Assembly (NCBI RefSeq): GCF_015832195.1
Contig: NC_052017.1
Coordinates: 106,676,929-106,740,928, forward strand
Length of the DNA stretch: 64,000 nt
Direction: 5' to 3'
DNA from: Motacilla alba alba
Taxonomy: Eukaryota; Chordata; Aves; Passeriformes; Motacillidae
Position 1 is the stretch's first letter, and every line of letters starts with the position of its first letter. This document shows positions 10,546-22,253 of this stretch, one piece after another. The position numbers were made by a program, and so were the translations under genes. The notes below the pieces were generated by a model that did no database searches, had not been told where the DNA came from, and saw only the letters and a program-made list of their open reading frames with translations.

Positions 10546-13500
10546 GAGCTTAGAGCACAGTGACAGTCCAACCCAGCCCACTCATGTTGCAGCAGCAGCA
10601 AGGATGGTGGGGTGTGCTCGTAACCAAGCCACACCTGGTACTAAAAAGTCCCCTTTGAACTGCTTGATTAATACACCTAATTTAGGAACAAGCTGGGCTA
10701 ATTACTGAAATACATGCTTCTGAAGATCACCTGTTAGCACACAGTAGGTCTTCCTACAAAAATAAATAGCTCAAGTCACACCTCTTAAGAAATCAAAAAT
10801 GATTCACACAGGGGGGCTGATAGTCCTGGTAGGGGTGGCCAGGCACTTTTCTCTACTGAACACATTTTCACCTGGGACAGCACTGGCACTGGTGGAGTTG
10901 CACGGTCATTCTCTGGAGTGCACTGGCAGAATCACAGTAACAGGTGTTGGATCTACTTTCACCACTGAGACTTGGAGCAGCCCTTATTTCCCAGTGGTGG
11001 CAGGGGACAAAACCAGGGCCCCTAAACAGCTGACATCAGTTGGTTTGAGTAGGGTGTAGAGACAGACAAAATCGTCCCTCCAAAATGGTCCTACTCCTAC
11101 CTGCACACAGAGAGATGATGGAAGTGCATGCACTGGACTGAATGTACATACAGGTGTCTGTGACACAGATGCCTGCACCTGAGCTGCTTTCACAGCTGAT
11201 AAGAAAAAATAGATGCCTTTGGAGCCTATTCCATCTGACTTATTTAAACATCAACATTTATGACACCAACTAACTAAACATTAACTAGTCACTCTGCAAA
11301 GAATGTGAAAAGATGAGACTTTCCTCCTAAACATCTCTTTGTATGTCCCCAGCCATTGTGCAATCCACAAACTGCAGGAACAGCAAAGCTTGCATCTATG
11401 TTTTTGACATCAGATTCTTCAGGTCTTGTATCGTGCAAGTTGACTGAAGAATTTCTTGCTATATGGGTATTTCTGCTTGTTCATTCCTGAGTGGATTCTC
11501 ATGTATCTGCTAAGCCTTGTAGATTTTTTTTTTTCCTGCTAGTAGACAAGCCTGCTGCATTGGGACACCTTTACAGCTGCTTATTTTCATTACACATCTG
11601 GAAAGGGAGCATGCTGGTCAACAGGTTTTGACATCTTGTTGCAAGTAACAGAAAAATGGTTAGATGGTTAGACAAACATAGACTATCTGACTGCTTTCAT
11701 GAACCTAACTTTTTTTGGAAAGCTACATAAAAAGGCTTTTCTGGCATAAACTGATTAAACATTTACTGGAAAGTTGCTTTGTAGACTGGCAGATCATACG
11801 TGTGGATTTGGGGGGATGATAAAAGTTCATAGGCCAATTCAAATAAAGCTGTTAAAAATTCAGAGGAATAATGTAAGAAATTGTAATGAAAGGAACACAA
11901 TTTGAATTCCAGTTTGAATGAAAGCCTATGAAAAAACAAGCAGTTACAAGAAAAGTTAGCATGTGTTGTAGTGTAATAATTTCCCATAACAAAAACAAAC
12001 CCAGGGGATCAGGCTTTTCTGTACTGCTGCAAGCCACTGACAAGCTGGTCTTTATGCCACTGAACTGATTTTTGTATTGGTGAAAACAAATAAAAGAAGA
12101 GAGTTGTGCAGGACTTGTATGTCTGTGAGAGAGAAGGCATGTTGTTGTTTTTCGAGATGCAAAAGGATACTTGAATTCATTGGATTTGATGTGGTCCATT
12201 TTCTAATATATTTTAAAAAAATGTATTCTGTCTAATATTTTATTCTTTAAAACAAATGAAACACATGTGTCTAGAGATTTTTCCCTTCTGCCCTAGGATG
12301 GAAATAATTCAGGAGCTAAGTCAGTGTGTAACAACAGAAAGTAGTGCTAGTAGTAAATCAGGGTATGACTATGAGCCCAATGGGAGTTTCAGCATCACAG
12401 TGAATGGCAAAGTGCCATTCTTGCAACTGCAGAACCATAGACTTACAAATAATTTAAATGTTTTTACTTTAAAAGGGTAACTTGGAACTTAAAAAGGTGA
12501 GATGAAAAATGTGGGATACTCAGAAACCAGCTACACAATACAAGGCTCAACAGAAGTAGGAATAAAATTGTGACAGTGCTAAAGTAACTAAAGGTTGTAA
12601 GTTCATCAGTGCAACTCTGGTGAGTTTGAAAATTTAGAAGACAGTCTCCAGTGATACATGGCTGTACTGGTGTTCCCCAATGCAGAGAAAACTCAGGAGA
12701 GGGCAGTACCTCATGACTTCCTATGGTATGTCACCTGAATTTAGCAGCTCATTTCTGTGCAAAGAAACTTAAACCATCTGAATTTTAATCCAAAGCCACT
12801 AAAATGAGCCCTATACTTCATAGGAAAGTTCAGCCTTCTCAAGCCACCCTGTCATCCTGAACTAGTGGAAGATACCCTAGTTCCACTAGAGCAGGAGGGA
12901 AAAGAACAGACTGACAGGTGTGTGTGGTCTTGATTTTGTTCCATTTCAAAGAGTCTGCCTGGGATCCAGGACAAGCCTTGAGGGTAACCCAAGATGGTAC
13001 CAGAGGAGGATTGTATTTTAGTTGCAGAAACTGTGAATGCAGATGTAGGAATCCCTACTAAAACATTTTTGTGGGATTAAAAACTTCAGAGAAGGATGGA
13101 CAGAACTATTCAGAGAAATCTCAGTACCAACGTAAAGGAACAACATATGCATAGTTGGAGGCAATTCAAAGAGGCTCCTTCGTAGTGAGATGAGGCAAAA
13201 GGAGAAAGAATCACTTAGCAAAAAAAGGCCAAACAGAAAGGAAAAAAAAAAAAACAAACCCAAAAGAAAACCAAAGTCAAACCAAACCAAAACCCCCAGA
13301 GGCCTACCCCTCCCTCCCTAAGCCAAATAAAAACCCCTGCACAAAACCCCAAAACTCTAGGGCCAAAGCAATGATACAGGAAGATCTGAGGACCAAGAAG
13401 TTATCTGAATCTGTAAAATATTATTAGTTGCTTTCCTCTTCCCCTTCTCCCTGAGACTTTACTTATCCCACTTATGTTGGCTAATATACATTTTTATGGT

Positions 13501-15493
13501 CTCCATGAGGGAGAGTGTCCTTGCAGTAAATGCTGGCTGTAACTTGCTCTAGAATAGGAATGGATAGTGATATTTTCCAAAGGCATAAATGGCTGGTACA
13601 TTGCTATGGAAGTTTTCTAACCCAAAAAAATTAAAAAAAAAAAAGAAGAAAGAGATCAAACCTTTCTATACACTTGTCTGAGTAACCAGGTTAGTACGTA
13701 ATAAAGGTGAGATGAATGAAAAGATGAATCAAGCTTTATTTTTGATGAGAAATATTTAACTAGACAGTTTTCTTGGGAAACTAAGAGAAATTGTTTAATA
13801 GATAGTGCCATGTTCCTTAAGCAAAGATGCCTGACAGTCTGACACTTATCCGCATGAAAGAGCTGAAAGCCACACACTCTGAAAGGATTTAAATATTTTA
13901 TGACACCAGTCTTACATAAAGAGAGTTGCCTTCTTTGGCCTGTTCTTGGTGTCAGTGATGCTTTGTTGTTCATTTTATGACACTTTAAAGATCTGAACGT
14001 CTCTATGTTGTATCTTTCTTTTTTCCCACAGCAATAACAGGTAAACAAAAACTTGCAAAGCCAATAAACACTTTTGAAAAACATCTGTGTCCATATATCT
14101 ACAGTCTATATCTATCCTAACAGTCCATCTCACCAGCTGCTGAGCATTGTTGTTCTGAAAAACACCTGAACATACACCAACAACAGGCAGCATGCAAGCA
14201 GTGTCAGACACTGACTCTGGATCCAGATCTTCCCATGCAGATAGCCTTTACCAAACTCTTTGAGCCAAGTGTCCAAGGACAGGAACGCCCGTTTATGGCT
14301 TTCCAAAGAGCTGCTAAGTTTGGGAACCTGCTGCCTGACATGGGAGATGAACTCTGTGGTTACCTTGGAAAGATGCAAGGCTGTCCTTAAGACATGCTGA
14401 CAACCTGTGCAGCAGGCTGCATGCATTTAGTTTGAGAATTAAAACCCAGGGAAGTGTTGTACCTTTGCCAGTAATTGTACAAACTGTCCTCTGTTTGCAT
14501 GAACACATTTGAAAGAAAGTTAAGAAGTGGCCATGAGCCCAGTTTAGAAGAGTAGAAGTCACATTGCCTCTGTCTCACTTTAGCTAGGCTAGAGCTGAAG
14601 ACAGATTTAAAAACTAGTTTAAATTTGAGGAAAAAATGGAATTTAATAGAGTATTTCTGTGATGTGTGGCTACTGGCAGGCAACTCAGTGAAGCTGTTGA
14701 AACAAAAGGCATTTTAGAGTCATTAATGGGTTCATGGATTTTTTTTCTTTTTACATTTTTATAGCTGTAGATTCCCTGCTCCTCCCCATTGAAAAAAGGA
14801 TTTCTCCTCACTGTAAAAATAAGTAGCCAATACTTTCTTTTATACACCTTGAAGCTGTCTTTTCCTTTAATACCTTCACAAGCCACTGAGGTAGAAGAGA
14901 TTGACCACTGCCAGGAATGGTTAAGACTCATCCAATTATGCTTTGTGTGATTTTACAATGCACGGGTGGGATCACATCTAGGCAGTTTGCAATTAGAGCA
15001 ACTCACCATGCAAAAAGATAATGATGTATTGGAAAGGCTGATATTCCAGGGCTGATTTACAAAGATTTAATGGCCCGCAGTGCAGACAGTGCTGTGTTTC
15101 CTAAATGCCTTAGTGCTGGATATTCAGTTTTACTAACAAGAATAATAAAATTAAATAAGCCCAAGAGAAAACATATAGTGAAAAATAGCAAAGGAAAGAA
15201 ATATTCTGTTTTCTTGTATTTGCCTCTGCTGCCAACTTACCTATTTACCTAGGATCTCTCTACAAAAAATTGACAAAGAGTAATTTAAGACAAGGTTCAT
15301 TTTCCAGTTCATGCTCAGACTCTAAAAGGAGGACACAGAGGTGAGTCTCTTAATTTAGGTTTTTAGTGGAAGGCAGCTTGAATACTGGAGGACTATAAAA
15401 CAAACATCCTCTTACTTGGATGGTAGGTATCTGTGAGTGTTTGAAAACATTGGAACTGGTAGTTTCAGCCTAAAACCTCAAGTTTTTCACATA
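10546..15493 (-). other. Presumed CHST9 intron, 3' portion
   Basis: There is no second coding block. Open frames such as 13656-14084 (minus) lack splice signals and known motifs. Simple sequence: T-run at 11526-11535; A-rich AAACC tract at 13241-13297; A-run around 13627-13642. The assignment as intron follows from CHST9 needing upstream exons at higher coordinates. Confidence 0.55.
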
Positions 15494-15617
15494 ATGGTTG
15501 GAGGGGGCTCTGAGCAAACTGATTTAGTTCAAGATGTCCCTGCTCATTGCAGGAGGACTGGACCAAGTGACCTTTGAAAGGTGCCTTCCAACTATAACTG
15601 TTCTGTGATTCTGTGAT
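15494..15617 (+). mobile_element. CR1 LINE 3' end fragment, sense on plus
   Basis: It carries the CR1 order: 'GGGGGCTCTGAGCAAACTGA', 'AAGATGTCCCTGCTCATTGC', 'AGTGACCTTTGAAAGGTGCC', 'TTCCAACTATAACTG' and the ending TTCTGTGATTCTGTGAT. This repeats the octamer-like ATTCTGTG tail typical of CR1. Only about 124 bp of the 3' end are present, and divergence is modest. Confidence 0.92.
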
Positions 15618-18600
15618 AATTGTTAGGCACACTTTAAAGAATCTCTTAGTCAGAGGACCAGGATTGTGGCAGATAGCTCAGACTTGGTATGCAGTTTAAA
15701 TGTGAGGAAAAGTTTGCATGATTCCTATTTTCAGCAAGCCAGTGAAGCCTGGATCTGTTACTACCTCACTTTGGCCCTACAAACATGAAGAGCTGTACTT
15801 GTATGTGCTTGTAAGTTTTCTTAAGCCTGCCAAAAGGAGAGATTATCCAACTTCTTGTGTGCTAGAAGACTATTTGGAAAATGTGATTCAGAATGATCAG
15901 ACTCATCTACTACTACTATGCTACCTGAGCTAACATGTAAATGTGCTCAGAACTCTATCATATCATAGCACTTGTTTAGTGTAATGTTGGTGAGCTAAAC
16001 AAACTTCCACAGGATCTCCCAATGGAGAGACTATTCAGGCTGCCTACAAGTGACATAAAATATTTGCTGATGAGGTGCTTCACCTTCTGTGCAGTGGAGA
16101 TAAACCTCTTGATTCATCACTTGTGCTTGTATCAGCTACTCCACAGATAATAGGCAGCACTAACCCCTCACCTCCCAGCAGAGCCATGAATTTTTGGCTT
16201 ATCTAATTTATTCAGGGCATATCACTGATGCTACATTTGTCAAAAGCCAGAGGCAAGACCTTACTGCCACAGACACCACATTTTCCTATGAGATATGTAT
16301 CCCTAAAACACATGTACTTGTACCAAGCACCTCTAAGATTACTAAACTGGTTGAGGGGAAAAAGAATAAGAAAAAAGAGTATACAAGATACTCAGAAATT
16401 CCTTCAGAGACTAAGAGGCAAACCTCATAGTTTGTAGCTGAATTACAATTAGATTCAAAGGAGATCCTTGTGAACTCTGAGCCAGACACAAAATAGAATA
16501 ACTGATTGTAGTAAGAAAAAAAATACTGCAGGTAAATTTTATTTAACAGATACCAGTAATTTTAAATACTGCTTTTCAAAACACAGCTTTGTAAATCAGT
16601 GGCTATTGCCCCTAGAATCTGTTAGCAGAAAGTCCAGCATCTCATTGCATGGTGACCTGGAGTTATGGCAAGGATACAGACTAAGATAGTGAAGACGGAA
16701 AGGGCAGAGGGAAAGATAGGGTTTTTTTTGTTTGTTTTGTTTTGTTTTGGTTTTTTTTTTTTTTTTTTTTTATATGGTGTGGTCAAGTGTCAGTGATTGG
16801 TGTGGAAAAATTTGATGGGAGAGCCTCAGTTCAGAGATGGTTTTGGAGGAGAACAACCCAGGCCCACAGGCAGTGGGGATAGTGGAGAGGCCCAATGGGG
16901 TAAGATAAACAGTAACATGAACACAAGTATAGTAGCGTACTTAATAAGGAGACTGGAGAAATCCATTTGTCTTTGGCTGAGACCTCATAGATACCCAACT
17001 CCTGGCTTTGCACCAGCCTCCCCTCCTCTCCCTGCCCTGTCTTGATCTACAGAAAGCACAAAGTCATGCTAATGAGGCAAGACAGTCCGCACGAGCCACT
17101 TCCACAAGCTGATTCACATGGTCAGCAACTTGGATGGAGCAAATTAAACTCTAATTTACTTGCCAATTCTTGATCAAATCTGGAATTAACTCCCTCCTGT
17201 GTCCACTTTCACAATCAAAGCATTTGGATTCTCCAAAGCATACTTTGAATGGGAGGAATAAGAAAGATCAAGGCATAAATAATAGAAAGAGTAGCAGTAA
17301 AGCTGCTATTATTATCAGAAACTAAGTTTTTTGTGACAGATTAGATTAAAGATTCACCAATACAACTGCAACCAAGTATAGCAAATAAAAAAGCACTCCA
17401 CTCCCTTATTGCTAATAAATAAATAATAGGGAAGGTCACTTGATAGCAATAATAAATTGGTTTCAGGGTAGTGCAATGCTGATGCTGCTTGTCTTGCCTC
17501 CTGACATCAGTTTTATGGTGCCAGTTCTTTACACTATAACTTACAGACTTGAAAATAAGCACAGAGCCACTGCAGACCTGACAGCTAGTGTTTGGGCAGA
17601 GTCTGCAGCCAATTTGCGTGGAGTGCATGTCTCTAGACGTGCAGCTAATAAAAGGCAATTTTCAGGTCATGGACCTCTTAACAATTGGCCATATTTAGCC
17701 CAACCTCCTTCCTACTTAGCAACACTTGTTTCGGGTACAGGTAAACCGGTGTGTTTAAATTGTTTAATTCTGAGCTCAGTTCTCCTCTGTATTAGTAAAA
17801 CCTAAGTCAAACACTGTGGCTAGTGGCCAGAAATCTTCACCAACACTCACTCACATTTCCATACAGAACAGCAAAGCATTTTAAACAACCTGAAATCCAA
17901 AATGCATTAAACTAAGCATGCAATATACATTTTATGAAGCATAGTGCTTCATAACAAGTAGGTTTACCTTATGTATAGAGGGAGATTAAGTCTGAAGATG
18001 ACACTTTCAGGCAATCTGTGTATATTACATATTGATCTCGTATTTTAACTCATTAAGTAATGCTAATGTGCCCACTTTTTCATAACTTAAAGCACAGAAG
18101 CAAATCAAATGACCTAAACAGTTCCTGCTGTTGACAAATGCAATTCCCAAAATTGCTATTTTCAAGCGTATTTGAAACATGTCTTTGAAAATAAATAGTG
18201 TGTCTTGCATGTTCACAAGTCAAGCCAGGTGGGAATTTTTGAGCACATTTCATATTTCAGACATCTATTTTCCTCTCTTAAGAAAAGGGACACCAACATT
18301 TTTTATCTGTAGAGGGGCCATGTCTCAGCCCTTGCTGATCAACACCCAGCCTGCACAGGAGAGACCCTGCACCATTTCCTTGTCTGCATGAGTAGACATA
18401 TTTTGCAGGAAGCTGACCAAACTGCTGGGTGTTAATCCTGGAGGTCAACCCTGCACGCTTGGACTGAAACCTTGGCTCCCATTTCCCAGCAAATGGTTTG
18501 AGAAAGAGGCCTGAAATCTAATGCTGTGCTTCTGCACACAAGTCAGAATTCCTCACATTAGTGGCTGTGGCAAGATTCACAGGTTTTTGGGTTTGTTTTT

Positions 18601-19347
18601 TTTTTTCTGGTAAACAGAATCCATCTCTATCTTGTTTGCAGGTAAACACACTTATCTTCCAGCATAAACAAGACATCTTGCTCTTTTAGAAATAATAAGA
18701 AAAGTTTCAAATGAAACTAAGTTCAGATGAAGAATATTAATGTATATTCAGGCATGAAGAATTCAATTTTTCCCAAATTGCTTTGGAAGAGACACTAAGA
18801 TCTCTAGAGGTCTCAAAGCATTTTCCGTTCAATCAAAATTAGCATTTAATTCAAATTAGATGACTTTATTGGTAAATAAAAAAGAAATAGAAATGTAAAG
18901 GCACTCTAGGTAGGCAAATATCTCAAATACGTGTTTGCCTACATGTGTACACTTTTAAACAGATTTGTCTGTTAATTTCTAGACAGAAAGAATAATACTT
19001 GAGAAATGATTGCATTCATAAATTACAGTGGGAAAAAACAGACTGTGAATTGACAAAGGGCATTATTCACTGTACACTCCATCCTCACGCTGACTGACCC
19101 TGTTTCACTGAATGGGGCTTTCATGTCTATCACAGGTAAAAGAAAATACACTAGCTTATTCTGTAGCAGATTTTTATGTGGCTATCCACCCAATATGTAT
19201 TAATACGCAAGCAGTGCCACAGCTGATCAGTGTGCCACCCAAACATTAACTAGTTCAAGCACCATCCCTCCCTGAAGTACAGGAATCATAAAAGCAGCAC
19301 TGTGTTTAGGGTAGCTGCACCCACCAGAGCCACAGTGTTTGGTTTTA
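15618..19347 (-). other. Presumed CHST9 intron
   Basis: AT-rich unique sequence. The only low-complexity parts are the T-rich tract at 16720-16772 and a GGGTTTG-plus-T-run at 18581-18606. No exon could be supported; frames of up to about 120 codons (for example 17440-17805, plus) overlap antisense frames and show no domain. Confidence 0.5.
16720..16772. repeat. T-rich low-complexity tract (GTTTT)n then T21
   Basis: The tract starts with G and T-runs, moves through TTTTG units and ends in an uninterrupted T-run of about 21 (16751-16771). On the minus strand it is an A-rich tract, compatible with either slippage or the tail of a decayed retrocopy, though no retrocopy body is seen. Confidence 0.9.
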
Positions 19348-19430
19348 TGCAATTCCCTTGACCTTCACACTTCATTTTTCCATGTCTGTAAACCACAGAA
19401 AGATAATTATTGCCTAGCCCATGTGAATAT
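19348..19430 (+). repeat. Possible MIR SINE relic
   Basis: The order TTCCCTTGACCTTC, CTTCATTTTTCCATGTCTGTAA, then AGATAATTATTGCCTAGCCC parallels the 3' half of MIR ('cttaacctctctgagcctcagtttcctcatctgtaaaatggggataataatacctacctc'). The match has several gaps and is judged from memory. Such copies would be ancient in a bird genome. Confidence 0.45.
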
Positions 19431-19967
19431 TGTGATTCCTACTTTCTGATTAACACTGGTAGAAAAACCTGACCATTTTACAGAGCAAGAAGAGACAGAA
19501 ATCTGATAACTGGGATTGCCACACAACTTCCCAGTCCATGCTGCCCTTCATTGCTTAAACCTCTCATCATGTCTTTTAATACTTATGTTGAGCATTCAAT
19601 CTGTTGCATATTGTTATGTTTGTTTGTTTTTCACAAAAGAAATAATTGTTCAAAAAAATTTAAGATATTTTTATCTTCAGACACTGCACTTATGTTCCTG
19701 TCTATACAGCCTGAGAAACAGTTTCCTCCACAAGGGACTGAGAAGGTTCTCACATAAAAGTGTCTTCTGTACTTATTTAAATAATAGTTCCTCCTGCATT
19801 TTTTCTGAGAGTAACCATCTTGGTGACGATATATTATGAACTAATCAGTGAAGGACTGTTACATTATCTGAACTCAAAGGGGGCAGAGAATGTTATCAGA
19901 AGCAACCTTTATGAGCTTGGAAGAAAATGTTATCTGTAGGGAAAAATGGAGCATTTTTCTCAACTGA

Positions 19968-19994
19968 TTTTATCTGATAATATATCAGATAAAA
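19968..19994. repeat. Perfect 12-bp inverted repeat with 3-nt loop
   Basis: TTTTATCTGATA and TATCAGATAAAA are exact reverse complements separated by ATA. It lies just ahead of the CR1 cluster. No flanking target-site duplication or gene is attached to it. Confidence 0.9.
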
Positions 19995-20164
19995 AAATTA
20001 AAAATTAATTAAAAAAATGCAGCTTCTGTATACTGATACAAAATATGCAGGGGGAGCAGGAAGGATCTCATATTCAACCAGACAGGGCTCAGAGCTGACT
20101 ACTTCAAAAAAGTGAACATGTGAGAACCTACAGGACATGACCAGGTGACCCACCTAGTGGATTA

Positions 20165-20435
20165 GGGGAAAGAGGAGTGGCTGGAAAATTGTCCAGTGGA
20201 AAAGGACCTGGGGGTGCTGGTTAACTGCAGTTGGATCTGAGCCACTGTGTGTGCCCAGGTGGCCCAGGGCTTGGTTTGTCATTTTGAAAATAATTTTACA
20301 AACTGTAAAAATCATTTGTATTTTTGATACAAATCAAGGAATCTTGGTTTGTATCAAAAATATGGCCAACAGGACTAGGAAAGGTTTTGTCCCTCTGTAC
20401 TCAGCACTGGTGAGGCCCCACTTCAAGCCTGGAAG
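20165..20435 (+). mobile_element. CR1 LINE internal fragment, sense on plus
   Basis: The text 'GTGGAAAAGGACCTGGGGGT', 'GTGTGCCCAGGTGGCCCAG', 'TGGCCAACAGGACTAGGAAA' and 'CTCAGCACTGGTGAGGCC' follows the CR1 ORF2 segment that encodes the end of the reverse transcriptase. The frame is broken, and extra sequence of about 80 bp including a fold-back hairpin (20319-20362) sits inside it. It ends before the CR1 3' UTR, so both ends are missing. Boundaries are approximate. Confidence 0.85.
20319..20362. repeat. 20-bp fold-back (inverted duplication) inside CR1
   Basis: TATTTTTGATACAAATCAAG (20319-20338) is the reverse complement of CTTGGTTTGTATCAAAAATA (20343-20362) at 19 of 20 positions, with a 4-nt loop. 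The second arm matches the expected CR1 text (CTGGCTTGTATCAGAAATA), so the first arm looks like an inverted copy of it. Confidence 0.9.
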
Positions 20436-20449
20436 TAAGGAAGATTTTC

Positions 20450-20754
20450 CTTGGTGGAGAAGGATCAGCTTAGGGAATATTTAAACAAACTAGACAGAAA
20501 CAAGTCCTTGTGGAACAGAAACAAGGAGCTTATGGAATGTACTCATGAGTGTTGAAGGAGCTGGAGGATGTCACTGTGAGCCTATTCTTGATTATCTTTG
20601 AAAGATCATGGTGACTGGGGAAGGTTTCCTGAGGACTGGAAGAAAGCAAGCATCACTCCTGTCTTTAAGGTTGGATAGCAAGGAAATGATGGCTGATCAG
20701 CTTCACCTCATTACTCAGGAGCATGATGGAGCAAGGGACTGTTCCTTCCCAGGT
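20450..20754 (+). mobile_element. CR1 LINE, 5' segment of a longer sense copy
   Basis: Beginning near 'AAGGATCAGCTTAGGGAATA' and continuing through 'CATGAGTGTTGAAGGAGCTG', 'GAGGACTGGAAGAAAGCAAG' and 'CTGTCTTTAAGG', this matches the part of CR1 ORF2 upstream of the reverse transcriptase core. It carries frameshifts and stops. The copy is interrupted by an antisense piece and resumes at about 21000. Confidence 0.8.
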
Positions 20755-20995
20755 GCATTTCAACTTGATGAACCTCATGAGGTTACTGTTGGTTCATTTC
20801 TCCACCCTGTTGAAGCCTTTCTGAATGGCAGCACGATCCTCTGTTGTATCAGCAATTCCTCAGCCCAGTTTTACCTCCTGTGACAACTTCCTGAGGGTAC
20901 ACTCCATCCCATCATCCTAGTACATAATGAAGACATTAAATGGTATTTATTCAGCTGTGACCTCTGGGGTACTCCACTGGTGACTGTCCTCCAGC
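20755..20995 (-). mobile_element. CR1 fragment in antisense orientation, nested in the sense CR1
   Basis: On the minus strand it reads through the CR1 reverse-transcriptase region: VTSGVPQ appears at the 5' end (from about 20993), then a decayed stretch corresponding to the DLDD, TLSKFADD and LGG segments, then a helix ending near the LMRFIKL-like text. The sequence is eroded by substitutions and short deletions. It covers the same region of CR1 that occurs in sense at about 21235-21450, so the two form an imperfect inverted repeat. Confidence 0.78.
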
Positions 20996-22253
20996 TAAAT
21001 CTCATGTTTCATGGATTTATGAAGGGGAAATTGAGCCTGACCAGTCTAATAGTCCTGTACAAGGAGATGACTGAATCAGTGGCCAGGGGAGAGTACTGGA
21101 TCTTTATCCCATTTATCTCAAATTTACTGAGGCTTTTGGCACTCCCATAACACCTTCATGAAGTACAAGTTAGGTAAGTGCTCACTGAGTTGGACTGAAA
21201 ACTTAAGCTCAAACAGTTGTGCACAAAATGCAGCTGGAGGCCATTCACTACTGCCCCAAGGTCGATGGTAGGTCCAAAAGTGTCCCACATCTTTATCACT
21301 GACCTGGATGATGAGACAGAACATACCCTCACCAAGTCTGCAGGCAATATAAAATTGGGAGGAGTGGTTGATACACCAGAGGGTTGTGCTGCCAATCACA
21401 AGGACCTCAACAGACTTGAGAAATGGCTAAACAGGAATTTCATGAGATCTGACAAAATGGAATGCGAAGTCCTGCAGCTGGGGAAGAACAACCCCAGGAA
21501 CCAGTACAGGCTGGCGGCTGCAGAGTGTGAAAGCAGCTTTGCAGGAATGGACCTGAGGGCACTGGAGAACAAGCTGCCTGTGGGCCAGCAATGTGCTCTC
21601 AAAGCAAAAAAGGCCAACAGCCTCTGGGCTGCATTAGGCAGAGCAATTCCAGCAGATCAGGAGAGGTGATCCTTCACATTTGCTCAGCCCTGGTGAGACA
21701 CAAACACACTGGGAGTGCTGTGTGCAGTTCTGGACTTCCCAGTGCAGGAGATGTGGGCATGTCAGGAGACAGGAGACATACTGGAATGCATCCAGTGTAT
21801 AAATGGACATGGATGTAGACATGCTGGAGTGAGTTCAGTGAAGGGGCAACAAGGTATTTAAAAGTTAGGAGCATGTGACACACAAGCAGTGGCCAAGAGA
21901 GCTGATGCTGTTTAGCTTGGAAAAGAGGAGGCTTGGAGAGATCTTATCAATGTATATAACCTGGGAGGGAAGAAGTGGGGGAAATAAAAATGATGATGCC
22001 TGACTCCTCTCAGAGGTGTCCAGTGACAGGACAGGAGGAAGCGGGCACTAAGTGAGATACAAGGAATTCTATATAAATACAACAAAATACATTTCTACTG
22101 TGTGAATATCCAGGAATAGAGGAACCACTATTCTTGAAGGTACTCAAAATCCAGCCAGATATGATCCTGGGCAACCTGCTGTATGGGTAAGGGGGTCAGA
22201 CAAGATGACCTCCAGAGATGCCTTCCAACCTCAACCATTAGGTGATTCTATAA
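20996..22253 (+). mobile_element. CR1 LINE, main 3' part (pseudo-ORF2 plus 3' UTR), sense on plus
   Basis: It resumes at the 'CATGGATTTATGAAGGGGAA' segment and runs to the CR1 3' end, 'CTTCCAACCTCAACCATTAG' then GTGATTCTAT. The open frame at 21217-21669 still reads ITDLDDETEHTLTKSAGN then IKLGGVVDTPEGCAAN, that is CR1 reverse transcriptase in which the FADDT active-site text has become SAGNI. Further stops and frameshifts follow. It is dead: the catalytic aspartates are lost and the 5' end is missing. Confidence 0.93.

Noticed and set aside
10193..10708. 171-codon plus-strand frame overlapping the 5' part of the CHST9 exon
   Set aside because: Antisense of the GC-richer stem-coding sequence, running past the exon edge without splice signals or a known domain.
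13656..14084. 142-codon minus-strand frame as a novel gene
   Set aside because: No domain or splice context and compositional bias typical of AT-rich intron; overlaps other unrelated frames.
21217..21669. 150-codon plus-strand frame as a cellular gene
   Set aside because: Its peptide is decayed CR1 reverse transcriptase and it lies inside a CR1 copy.
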